A DNA stretch of 64,000 bases from an uncultured Prevotella sp. (GTDB lineage: Bacteria; Bacteroidota; Bacteroidia; Bacteroidales; Bacteroidaceae). Below the pieces are notes generated by a model that was not told the origin of the DNA, made no database searches, and worked only from the letters and a program-made list of their open reading frames with translations. The stretch covers positions 12,710 through 76,709 of the forward strand of contig CAJOIX010000004.1 in NCBI GenBank assembly GCA_905234815.1, in the 5' to 3' direction. This document shows positions 45,622 to 54,056 of the stretch, one piece after another; position 1 is the stretch's first letter, and every line of letters starts with the position of its first letter. Made by a program: the position numbers and the translations under genes.

Positions 45622-45639
45622 TAAAACCTAACAGTAAAA

Positions 45640-47595
45640 ATGGATTATTCATTCACATTATTGATCCTTCTTCTTCCCGCTCTTTCGTTCCTGTTCATTG
45701 GATTGGCGGATTCGAAGATTTCGCATAAGACAGCTGGTCTGATTGGCACTTCGGTGCTTGCTCTGGTCACGCTCATCTCTTATGCCACTGCATTTACTTA
45801 TTTCTCGGCCGGTCGTGGAGCCGACGGGACCTTCACTACACTGGTCCCCTATAACTTCACATGGCTGCCGCTGGGCAATCTTCACTTCGACTTGGGTATC
45901 CTCCTGGATCCAATCTCCGTGATGATGCTCATTGTAATCTCTACAGTTTCGCTCATGGTGCATATCTATTCGTTTGGATATATGCACGGCGAAAAAGGCT
46001 TCCAGCGTTACTACGCTTTCCTGTCGCTGTTCACCATGTCTATGCTCGGTCTGGTATTGGCCACCAACATTTTCCAGATGTATCTCTTCTGGGAACTTGT
46101 GGGTGTGAGCTCCTATCTGCTCATCGGCTTCTACTATCCGCTCCAAGCAGCCGTACATGCAGCCAAGAAAGCATTCATCGTGACGCGCTTTGCCGATATG
46201 TTCTTCCTCATCGGTATCCTCATTTTCGGCTATTACACCGACTCGTTCAGTTTCTCGTTTGCCGGCAATGTGGAACTCATGGAAGGTGCCACTCCTTTCA
46301 TAACTGGCAGTGCAGCCAAGGCAGTTGCTGCCGGCGAATTTATCCTGCCCACAGCCTTGACCCTGATGTTCATTGGCGGTGCAGGTAAGAGTGCCATGTT
46401 CCCGCTGCACATCTGGTTGCCCGATGCCATGGAAGGCCCCACACCAGTCAGCGCGTTGATTCACGCTGCCACAATGGTTGTGGCTGGTGTGTTCCAGGTG
46501 GCTCGTATGTTCCCGCTGTGGATAGAGTACGCTCCCCAAGCTATGTCCATCATCGTATGGGTGGGTGTGTTCACCGCATTCTATGCTGCCGCAGTGGCTT
46601 GCGCCCAGAGCGATATCAAGCGTGTACTGGCCTTCTCCACCATTTCGCAGATTGCCTTCATGATGGTGGCACTGGGTGTTTGTCTGCCTGGCCATGAAGC
46701 CGTGCTCGACAATCATGCCCAACTGGGCTACATGGCTGGTATGTTCCACCTCTTCACCCACGCCATGTTCAAGGCGTGTCTGTTCCTTGGAGCCGGCTGC
46801 ATTATCCACGCCGTACACTCCAACGAGATGGCACTCATGGGCGGACTGCGCAAATATATGCCCATCACCCACATCACGTTCCTGATTTCCTGTCTGGCCA
46901 TTGCAGGTATTCCTCCATTCTCGGGATTCTTCTCGAAGGATGAAATCCTGACCGCCGCCATGCAGTACAGCCCCGTGGTGGGTTGGATTATGACGGGCGT
47001 TGCAGCCATGACGGCTTTCTATATGTTCCGCCTGTACTACGGCATCTTCTGGGGCACAGAGAACAAAGAGGCCCACGCGCATCACACTCCGCACGAAGCG
47101 CCTTGGACAATGACCTTCCCGCTGATATTCCTCTCGCTGGTTACCATCTTCGCGGGCTTCATTCCTTTTGGCCATTTCGTGAGCGCCAGCGGTCAGCTCT
47201 ACGACATTCATCTCGACTGGACCGTGGCCGGCACCTCGATTGTGGTGGCTATTCTGAGCATTGCGCTTGCCACCTATATATATAAAGGTGAGCGTCAGCC
47301 CGTGGCCGATCGGCTGTATAAGACTTTCCCACGCCTGCACCGTGCTGCCTACAAGCGTTTCTATCAAGACGAGCTGTGGCAGTTCATGACCCACAAGGTG
47401 ATATTCCGCTGTGTTTCAATGCCCATTGCTTGGTTCGACCGCCACATCATCGACGGCACGTTCAATTTTGCCGCTTGGTGTGCCAACGAGGCCGGCGAGA
47501 GCATTCGTCCCTGGCAGAGTGGCGATGTGCGCAAGTATGCCATCTGGTTCATCACCGGCGCCGTGGCACTGACACTGATTTTGTTAAGCATTTAA
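45640..47595 (+). CDS. nuoL: Complex I subunit L (antiporter-like)
   Basis: 651 residues, about sixteen transmembrane helices. YLFWELVGVSSYLLIGFYY, GGAGKSAMFPLHIWLPDAMEGPTPVSALIHAATMVVAGVFQVAR and FSTISQIAFMMVALG contain the pump Glu, Lys and His residues of the Mrp-type antiporter fold. The C-terminal lateral helix region is present (about 530-650). A 578-codon open frame on the opposite strand is a composition artefact. Confidence 0.96.
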   Translation: MDYSFTLLILLLPALSFLFIGLADSKISHKTAGLIGTSVLALVTLISYATAFTYFSAGRGADGTFTTLVPYNFTWLPLGNLHFDLGILLDPISVMMLIVISTVSLMVHIYSFGYMHGEKGFQRYYAFLSLFTMSMLGLVLATNIFQMYLFWELVGVSSYLLIGFYYPLQAAVHAAKKAFIVTRFADMFFLIGILIFGYYTDSFSFSFAGNVELMEGATPFITGSAAKAVAAGEFILPTALTLMFIGGAGKSAMFPLHIWLPDAMEGPTPVSALIHAATMVVAGVFQVARMFPLWIEYAPQAMSIIVWVGVFTAFYAAAVACAQSDIKRVLAFSTISQIAFMMVALGVCLPGHEAVLDNHAQLGYMAGMFHLFTHAMFKACLFLGAGCIIHAVHSNEMALMGGLRKYMPITHITFLISCLAIAGIPPFSGFFSKDEILTAAMQYSPVVGWIMTGVAAMTAFYMFRLYYGIFWGTENKEAHAHHTPHEAPWTMTFPLIFLSLVTIFAGFIPFGHFVSASGQLYDIHLDWTVAGTSIVVAILSIALATYIYKGERQPVADRLYKTFPRLHRAAYKRFYQDELWQFMTHKVIFRCVSMPIAWFDRHIIDGTFNFAAWCANEAGESIRPWQSGDVRKYAIWFITGAVALTLILLSI

Positions 47596-47613
47596 ATGAA
47601 GGAGGACTAAGAT

Positions 47614-49095
47614 ATGAATATACTCACATTGTTTGTTGTCATTCCTGTAGTGATGCTTTTGTGCCTTTGGCTGTCGCGCAACTTGAATCAAGTGCGTGCA
47701 GTCATGGTGGCAGGTTCGTCCTGCCTGCTGGCCCTGAGCATCTGGCTGACAATTTATTTTGTTCAACAGCGCAATGCCGGCAATACCGACGTGATGCTGT
47801 TGCAGTATAGTGTTGATTGGTTCAAGCCTTTGCATATAGCCTATGCCATCGGTGTTGACGGCATCTCGGTGGTGATGTTGCTACTTTCGAGCATCATTGT
47901 CTTCACCGGCACGTTTGCCTCGTGGCAGCTGAAGCCGCTCACGAAGGAGTATTTCCTTTGGTTCACCCTGCTCTCCACGGGTGTGTATGGCTTCTTCATC
48001 TCCATCGACCTGTTCACCATGTTCATGTTCTACGAGGTGGCACTCATCCCTATGTACCTGCTGATTGGTGTATGGGGCAGCGGTGCCAAGGAGTATTCTG
48101 CCATGAAGCTCACACTGATGCTCATGGGTGGTTCGGCTCTCTTGATACTCGGCATCTTGGGCATCTATTTCTTCAGCGGTGCCCAGACCATGAATGTGCT
48201 TGAGATTGCTGCCCTGCACAATATCGACCCCGATATTCAGAAGGTGTTCTTCCCCTTCATTTTCATTGGCTTTGGTGTGCTGGGAGCCATGTTCCCGTTC
48301 CACACATGGAGCCCCGACGGTCATGCTTCGGCGCCTACGGCTGTGTCGATGCTTCATGCTGGTGTGCTGATGAAGTTGGGAGGTTACGGCTGCTTCCGCG
48401 TGGCCATGTACCTGCTGCCTGAGGCTGCCCACGATTTGGCATGGATTTTCCTCATCCTGACCACCATCTCCGTGGTCTATGGTGCGCTCTCTGCCTGCGT
48501 GCAGACCGACCTGAAGTATATCAATGCCTACTCGTCGGTGAGCCACTGCGGCCTGGTGCTCTTTGCCCTGCTCATGATGACCCAGACAGCTTGCTCGGGT
48601 GCCATCCTGCAGATGCTGTCACACGGTCTGATGACGGCCCTCTTCTTCGCCCTGATTGGTATGATCTATGGTCGTACCCACACCCGCGATGTGCGCCGTT
48701 TGGGCGGACTGATGAAGATCATGCCGTTCCTGGCTGTCGGCTATCTGATTGCCGGTCTGGCCAATCTCGGCTTGCCAGGATTCTCTGGTTTCACCGCTGA
48801 GATGACCATCTTCGTTGGTTCGTTCGAAAACAACGATGTGTTTCACCGTGTGTGCACCATCATTGCTTGTACCTCTATCGTGGTAACGGCTGTTTACATC
48901 CTGCGTGTGGCTGGTAAGATATTGATGGGCAAGGTGGCCGATCCTCACTACGAGGAGCTCACCGATGCTACTTGGGACGAGCGTGTGGCTGTGGCCTGCC
49001 TCATTTTCTGCGTAGCCGGTTTAGGTGCCACTCCGTTCATCTTCAAGCCTATCATCGACAATGCAGTTGCACCGATCCTCGTAAGCTTAATGTAA
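47614..49095 (+). CDS. nuoM: Complex I subunit M (antiporter-like)
   Basis: 493 residues, about fourteen transmembrane helices. MFMFYEVALIPMYLLIGVWGSG (pump Glu), MFPFHTWSPDGHASAPTAVSMLHAGVLMKLGGYG (pump Lys and loop) and NAYSSVSHCGLVLFAL are the family blocks. Preceded by AAGGAGGAC at 47599-47607, a clear ribosome-binding site. Confidence 0.96.
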   Translation: MNILTLFVVIPVVMLLCLWLSRNLNQVRAVMVAGSSCLLALSIWLTIYFVQQRNAGNTDVMLLQYSVDWFKPLHIAYAIGVDGISVVMLLLSSIIVFTGTFASWQLKPLTKEYFLWFTLLSTGVYGFFISIDLFTMFMFYEVALIPMYLLIGVWGSGAKEYSAMKLTLMLMGGSALLILGILGIYFFSGAQTMNVLEIAALHNIDPDIQKVFFPFIFIGFGVLGAMFPFHTWSPDGHASAPTAVSMLHAGVLMKLGGYGCFRVAMYLLPEAAHDLAWIFLILTTISVVYGALSACVQTDLKYINAYSSVSHCGLVLFALLMMTQTACSGAILQMLSHGLMTALFFALIGMIYGRTHTRDVRRLGGLMKIMPFLAVGYLIAGLANLGLPGFSGFTAEMTIFVGSFENNDVFHRVCTIIACTSIVVTAVYILRVAGKILMGKVADPHYEELTDATWDERVAVACLIFCVAGLGATPFIFKPIIDNAVAPILVSLM

Positions 49096-49156
49096 AATGT
49101 AAAAATTTAAAGAATTAAAGATTTTAAATTCTTAAATTCCTAAATTAGAATACACA

Positions 49157-50587
49157 ATGAACTATTCACAGTTTTTAAATATGATTCCAGAGGCAACGCT
49201 TGTTGCCGTGCTGCTCATCGTGTTCTTCGCCGATTTGTTTTCGTCGAAGGATAGCGAGCGCCGCTGGCTCAATCCGCTGGTTTGCGCGTTGCTGGCACTG
49301 CAGATTGTACCCTGTGCGCTGGCCGAACCGGCAAGTGCCTTCGCCGGAATGTACGTCGCTACGGCAGCAGCCAACGTGATGAAAGTGATTCTCACCGCAG
49401 GCACACTCATTGTGCTGATTATGTCGCGTTCGTGGCTGAACGATTCGCGTGCAGCCCGTAACGAAGGTGAATTCTACGCACTCATCTGCTCTACCCTCTT
49501 GGGTATGTACATGATGATGTCGAGCGGTCATTTCCTGCTGTTCTTCCTCGGTCTGGAAATGGCTTCAGTGCCGATGGCCTGCCTCGTGGCAATGGACAAA
49601 TGGAAGAAGATCTCGGCCGAGGCCGGCGCCAAATATGTGCTCATGGCTGTGTTCTCCTCGGGTGTGATGCTCTTCGGCCTGTCGTATATCTACGGCAGCA
49701 CCGGTACGCTCTACTTTGAGGATGTGGCCAACGCCCTGCCACTTTCCCCCGTGACCATCTTGGGTCTCGTATTCTTCTTTGCCGGCATGGGCTTCAAACT
49801 CTCGCTGGTTCCCTTCCATTTCTGGACAGCCGACACCTATCAGGGTGCCCCCACTCCGGTGACGGGCTATCTCTCGGTCATCTCCAAGGGAGCTGCCGCT
49901 TTCGCCCTGTGCACCATCTTCGTGCACGTGTTCGGCTCAATGGTACACCAGTGGGAAGGCCTGCTCTATATCACCATCGTGCTCTCCATCACCGTGGGTA
50001 ACCTTTTCGCCATGCGTCAGTCGGAGCTGAAGCGCTTCATGGCCTTCTCCTCTATCTCGCAGGCTGGTTACATCATGCTGGCCGTGGTGGGCAACTCAGC
50101 CGCTGGCCTCACCGCACTGATGTACTACACGCTCATCTACGTGGTGGCCAACATGGCCGTGTTCACCGTGATCAGCGCAGTGGAAGAGAACAACCAGGGC
50201 AAGACCGAAATAGACGACTACAACGGATTCTACCAGACCAACCCGCGCCTGTCGTTTCTGATGACATTGGCCCTCTTCTCGCTGGCCGGTATCCCGCCGT
50301 TTGCTGGTATGTTCTCCAAGTTCTTCGTGTTCATGGCAGCCGCCGAGCATGGTTCGGTATGGGCCTACGCCGTGGTGTTCATCGCACTGCTCAACACCGT
50401 GGTGTCGCTCTACTACTATCTGCTCATTGTCAAAGCCATGTATATCAAGAAGAGCGACAGCCCGCTGCCCTACTTCCGCAGCAACTGCAACACACGCCTG
50501 GCGCTCGCCCTCTGCACCGTAGGCATCGCGCTGTTCGGCATCGGCTCGTGCATCTACGAGTGGCTCTCGCAGTCCGCAAGTCTTTAA
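49157..50587 (+). CDS. nuoN: Complex I subunit N (antiporter-like)
   Basis: 476 residues, about fourteen transmembrane helices. FFLGLEMASVPMACLVAMDKW (pump Glu), GFKLSLVPFHFWTADTYQGAPTPVTGYLSVISKGAAAF (pump Lys) and MAFSSISQAGYIMLAVVG match NuoN. Last gene of the cluster; no nuoE, nuoF or nuoG follows. A strong terminator lies 38 bases downstream. Confidence 0.96.
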   Translation: MNYSQFLNMIPEATLVAVLLIVFFADLFSSKDSERRWLNPLVCALLALQIVPCALAEPASAFAGMYVATAAANVMKVILTAGTLIVLIMSRSWLNDSRAARNEGEFYALICSTLLGMYMMMSSGHFLLFFLGLEMASVPMACLVAMDKWKKISAEAGAKYVLMAVFSSGVMLFGLSYIYGSTGTLYFEDVANALPLSPVTILGLVFFFAGMGFKLSLVPFHFWTADTYQGAPTPVTGYLSVISKGAAAFALCTIFVHVFGSMVHQWEGLLYITIVLSITVGNLFAMRQSELKRFMAFSSISQAGYIMLAVVGNSAAGLTALMYYTLIYVVANMAVFTVISAVEENNQGKTEIDDYNGFYQTNPRLSFLMTLALFSLAGIPPFAGMFSKFFVFMAAAEHGSVWAYAVVFIALLNTVVSLYYYLLIVKAMYIKKSDSPLPYFRSNCNTRLALALCTVGIALFGIGSCIYEWLSQSASL

Positions 50588-50624
50588 AGACCAGACTAAT
50601 AGCATACGTTTGCTCTACAAAAAT

Positions 50625-50662
50625 AAAGAGTTGTCCATGCAATTTGGACAACTCTTTTTTTC
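50625..50662 (+). terminator. Rho-independent terminator of the nuo operon
   Basis: AAAGAGTTGTCC, loop ATGCAATTT, GGACAACTCTTT, then a run of T. 12-bp perfect stem. Confidence 0.93.
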
Positions 50663-50674
50663 TACCCGTTTTTC

Positions 50675-50755
50675 AAAAGCATAGCTTTCGGGTTGTAAAA
50701 GCATAGCTTTTGCACGCTAAAAGCATAGCTATTGGAAGGCAAAAGCATAGCTTTT
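50675..50755. repeat. Array D: four 15-bp near-palindromes at 22-bp period
   Basis: Units at 50675, 50697, 50719 and 50741: AAAAGCATAGCTTTC, AAAAGCATAGCTTTT, AAAAGCATAGCTATT, AAAAGCATAGCTTTT. Spacers are GGGTTGT, GCACGCT and GGAAGGC. Length 81 bp, flanked by CGTTTTTC on the left and GGAAAACCG on the right, an outer inverted repeat. Starts 12 bases after the nuo terminator. Confidence 0.9.
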
Positions 50756-50797
50756 GGAAAACCGCTGTTTTGCACTCCTGAAAGGAGGACAAAAATT

Positions 50798-51048
50798 AAC
50801 ATCGAAAGACACGAAAGAAAACGAATGATTTATTCTCATAGAAAATTCATGTTTTTAGCGTTTTTCGATGTTGAAAAAATATAAATCGGCTATCGGTTGT
50901 TTGATTGAACATCGAAAGAAACGAAAGAAACAAATGATTTATTCTCATAGAAAATTCGTGTTTTTAGTGTTTTTCGATGTTAGAAAAAATATAAACCTGC
51001 TATCGGTTGTTTGATTTAACATCGAAAGAAACGAAAGAAACGAATGAT
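50798..51048. repeat. Tandem 110-bp foldback repeats, left locus
   Basis: Units begin with AACATCGAAAG at 50798, 50908 and 51018 (exact 110-bp period); the third is cut off after about 31 bases. Each full unit has 28-base imperfect inverted arms (AACATCGAAAGAAACG at one end, CGTTTTTCGATGTT at the other) around a loop containing TTATTCTCATAGAAAA. An AT-rich linker with CTATCGGTTGTTTGATT follows. Confidence 0.9.
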
Positions 51049-51440
51049 ACCCCAGTTCGGGATAATAACTTATAGGTAGAGGGGGCGCTTTTGCATATGT
51101 GGAAGGTACTAAATGTTACATGTTACAATTGTTACAAATGTTACAAAAATTCGCCAAAGGCCATCAATGACGTTGTCAAAGCTGCGAGTTAGTGAGAGAA
51201 GAGTTGAATTCCATTCGGGCTATCCCGGACGTGAGCAATTTCGCCGAAGGCAAAGTTATGCAAAGAGGCGGTCAAAAGCCACAAATGACGAAGCCATATT
51301 TATGCAATGAGTTGTTTCGCAGAAGGCCAAGATCGTCTTTGAGGAATGCTGGATGTTGTTTTTACGTATCAATCAAACAAAATTGTAGGTCAATTTGACA
51401 AAATGTGAGGGGTGACACGTAGGTCTTCGTGTTTTTTTCT
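51049..51440. other. Intergenic region with four TGTTACA heptamers; no supported gene
   Basis: TGTTACA occurs at 51114, 51121, 51130 and 51139. Further on, TTCGCC/A-AAGGC motifs recur (51150, 51240, 51316). A 68-codon frame at 51192-51398 (start MREELNSIRAIPD) overlaps them but has no recognisable domain and was not called as a gene. The stretch may be a degenerate repeated element. Confidence 0.45.
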
Positions 51441-51466
51441 CATATTTGCAAAATAAATTTGGTTTT

Positions 51467-52513
51467 ATGGAAGAGATTGCACTGTCGATGTTTTTGAGTG
51501 GTTTCGCCACGGCCTACTTCGCCCTGCACGCCTACCAGTTGTTTCGCCGCGAGGACTGTTTGCGGATGCAACGGGTGATGGCCTGCATCTTCGTGCAGTG
51601 GGCGCTCTTCAACCTGAAAGATTTCCTGCTGACCATACACGATTACAACGACCCGAATATACAGAATATCCTCGTCTTGATTGACGGGACTTCGCTCATT
51701 GGATACACTTGCCTGGTGTATGAGCTGATAAGTCCCGGATGGGCCACGTTGCGCAAGGTGCTGTGGATGCTGGCAGCGTATGTCCCCTTCTTTGCTGCTT
51801 ATGCCCTATGGCGCCATGAGGGGGTGATACGTTGTTATATGGTGTGTTTGTTCTTGGCTGGCGCTATCATCTTTGTGTTGTGGCTGCGCAAGGCGAGATA
51901 TTACGCTCGATACATTCGTGAGAGTTTCTCGAATATCGATGAGATAGACATTTCGTGGCTTCGTGCTGTGGCGTGGTTGTTCGTCATCTGCCAGTTGCTG
52001 TGGGTGGGTATTTCCATCGTGCGCCACCCGCTCACGGATTGCCTCTACTATGTGATGTCCATCGTCTTGTGGCAGATTACGTTGGATCACGTGATGCGCC
52101 AGAAGCCGATAACGGTGGAGGTGGCCGAAACTGAGCCAATGGTGGAGGATGCGGAGCCTATGCCCCCGCGCGAATATGGATTCGCCCAGCTATTACCTTC
52201 GGTGGTCGAAGGCGAGGAACTCTATCTGAACCCCACGCTTTCGATCAAGGATCTGACTTTGCGCATCGGTACCAACCGCACCTATCTGAGCGACTATTTT
52301 GTGAACGTGCTCCACACGACCTTCTACGACTATATCAACGGCCTGCGCATCGTGAAGAAGTGCATTCCGCTCTTGGAGGAACACCCTGAGTACACGCTCG
52401 AACGCATTGCCAACGAGAGTGGTTTCCAATCGATTTCCACCTTCCGACGCGCATTTCAGAAAATCAAGGGTTTAACGCCCAGTGAGTATCGAAAACGACA
52501 TAATAATTCATAA
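51467..52513 (+). CDS. Membrane-embedded AraC-family transcriptional regulator
   Basis: 348 residues from the ATG at 51467. A TTG start 21 bases upstream falls in a CATATTTG promoter-like box (51441-51448), so it is unlikely. Residues about 1-205 hold six or seven transmembrane helices; about 240-345 form the AraC DNA-binding domain with TNRTYLSDYFVNVLHTTFYDYINGLRI and LERIANESGFQSISTFRRAFQKIKGLTPSEYRKRH. Such one-protein membrane sensors occur in Bacteroidetes and usually have unknown ligands. The next two genes, a membrane protein and a lipoprotein, are its probable targets or partners (inference). Confidence 0.88.
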   Translation: MEEIALSMFLSGFATAYFALHAYQLFRREDCLRMQRVMACIFVQWALFNLKDFLLTIHDYNDPNIQNILVLIDGTSLIGYTCLVYELISPGWATLRKVLWMLAAYVPFFAAYALWRHEGVIRCYMVCLFLAGAIIFVLWLRKARYYARYIRESFSNIDEIDISWLRAVAWLFVICQLLWVGISIVRHPLTDCLYYVMSIVLWQITLDHVMRQKPITVEVAETEPMVEDAEPMPPREYGFAQLLPSVVEGEELYLNPTLSIKDLTLRIGTNRTYLSDYFVNVLHTTFYDYINGLRIVKKCIPLLEEHPEYTLERIANESGFQSISTFRRAFQKIKGLTPSEYRKRHNNS

Positions 52514-52541
52514 CAATCATTTAATCAAAAACTATTAAACT

Positions 52542-53209
52542 ATGACTATCGGAAATTTGTACATCAGACCTATGGGGTGCTCATGATGCTTGTACCCTTT
52601 GTTCTTGCCATCTTGGCGATATGGCTTCGTTCGGTGAAGCCGAATGCTCGCACTGCTGGCTATGTCTCGAATGCAAGTCGCTTTGCCTACTGGCTGTTCA
52701 TCATCACCGTGCTGAGTTTGGTGGTGACCATCATTGCGGGGTGGATTGACCCTCATCTGGGTTTCTTCGGCAATAACGGGTTGTGGTTCTTGGTGGTGCT
52801 TTCGTTCTTGTTCTTCTTCTGCTATTACGTGATTGCCTTCAAACCTGTGGATGCCGACCAGTTGGAAGAGGCGCAAGATCAGAATGCTGTGCTCTTCGAG
52901 ACGGCGGGCCTTGCGGCTGCTGGCATAGGAACTGGATTGTCGGCTACCATCAGCTGGACAATGAAGATGCTGGCGAGGGCTCCGATAGACATCGTGCGCC
53001 GTTCGGGCAACACCATTTGGTACAGAAACGCGAACGTGGGCGGCTTTTTGGGAAGCGTAGGGGGCACCCTGCTCATTTTGGTTGCTGCTTCGGTCATCTT
53101 GGCATTCGCCGCCATGTATTTTCTACTCTTCGTGGTTGTGCTCACGTGGCTGCTGGTGGTGTATAAGTTCGTTAAGAATTTAATATACCTGGGGGGACCG
53201 AGAGGCTAA
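52542..53209 (+). CDS. Polytopic membrane protein with a possible 5' frameshift
   Basis: The long frame runs from a GTG at 52577 (or ATG at 52583/52586) to 53209, about 208 residues. It has two N-terminal transmembrane helices, a cytoplasmic or periplasmic loop rich in Asp/Glu/Gln (DADQLEEAQDQNAVL), a Gly-rich GLAAAGIGTGLSATISW segment and two C-terminal helices. Upstream, the best start context (AAACTATTAAACTATG at 52542) opens a frame MTIGNLYIRPMGCS that stops at 52586. One extra G in GGGG at 52574-52577 would join the two. No family recognised. Confidence 0.65.
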
Positions 53210-53281
53210 AGCATTTTTTCAATTTACGATTTAGAAATTAATAACTCAAAAACTTATAAACTCAAAAACTTATTTAAACCT

Positions 53282-53926
53282 ATGAAGAAGAATCTTTTCA
53301 AATCGATTGCCTTTTTGGCAGTGGGAGCCCTCTCGGGCATGGTGTTCAACAGTTGCAAAGGCGGTGCTTCGGGCGGCGGAATCGTGGAGGAGGCCATCAA
53401 ACAGGCTGAACAGACGATAACGGCTGAAGAGTCGCCGATATTCGGCAATCTGCCTTTGCTGTACGAGCAGAAGTTGGAGGCCGGTACCATCGTGGGCAAG
53501 CATTTCAGGGAACTGAAGACGGAGGACATGGATGAGGCTGTGAAGAACAAGTCGTTGCGCGACGAGGCTGAGAAAAAGCTGGAGGAATACTACAAAGCGA
53601 AGATCAGTGAGGCTGCTACTGCCCTGGATGGGAAGGACATCAAGGTGGAGTATGACAAGAACCAGTTCTCTGATGGCAAAGTAACGCTGAAGGTGACAAA
53701 TGCTGAACGCGGTTATTTCAATTTGGCCTTCGATGTGACTATGGCAAAGCCTGTCAACAAGGAGGTTGCATTCAAATGGGTGTTCATGGATGCCGAGGGC
53801 AACGAATTGGAGACCAACAGCGACTATATCACGCCTGGCGAGAAGATCAACAAAGAATGGATGGTGACGGCTGACAAGGATTTCAGTAAGAAGTTTGACC
53901 ACCTTTACATAGAATTTTTAAATTAA
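53282..53926 (+). CDS. Hypothetical lipoprotein (214 aa)
   Basis: Signal peptide with lipobox VFNSC (Cys about 25) followed by KGGASGGG. Residues about 33-130 are helical and Glu/Lys-rich (EEAIKQAEQTITAEE, LRDEAEKKLEEYYKAKISEAATAL). The C-terminal 90 residues look like a beta domain (KVTLKVTNAERGYFNLAFDVTMAKP). No family recognised. Last gene of the three-gene islet; preceded by AT-rich repetitive sequence and followed by a terminator. Confidence 0.75.
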   Translation: MKKNLFKSIAFLAVGALSGMVFNSCKGGASGGGIVEEAIKQAEQTITAEESPIFGNLPLLYEQKLEAGTIVGKHFRELKTEDMDEAVKNKSLRDEAEKKLEEYYKAKISEAATALDGKDIKVEYDKNQFSDGKVTLKVTNAERGYFNLAFDVTMAKPVNKEVAFKWVFMDAEGNELETNSDYITPGEKINKEWMVTADKDFSKKFDHLYIEFLN

Positions 53927-53940
53927 AAAATTAAAGAATT

Positions 53941-53982
53941 AAAAAGGCCACCGACTCGGGAGAGTTTGGCGGTCTTTTTTTT
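53941..53982 (+). terminator. Rho-independent terminator of the AraC islet
   Basis: AAAAAGGCCACCGACTC, loop GGGA, GAGTTTGGCGGTCTTTTTTTT. Imperfect stem with G-T pairs and one bulge, then eight T. Confidence 0.8.
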
Positions 53983-54056
53983 ATGTTTTATTACGAAAAG
54001 TGCGTAATTCGATGGTTGACAACGGGAAATTTTGAACGATTAAGATTGTTTGAGTT

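Noticed and set aside
45658-47394. 578-codon open frame opposite nuoL
   Set aside because: His/Glu/Gln-rich translation typical of the antisense of hydrophobic genes. nuoL has clear family motifs over the whole length.
51192-51398. 68-codon frame MREELNSIRAIPD... as a gene
   Set aside because: No domain, overlaps repeated TTCGCC/A-AAGGC motifs in an apparently degenerate intergenic region, and competes with another equally long frame.
51446-51466. TTG start for the AraC-family regulator
   Set aside because: The codon lies inside a promoter-like CATATTTG box; the ATG at 51467 fits better.
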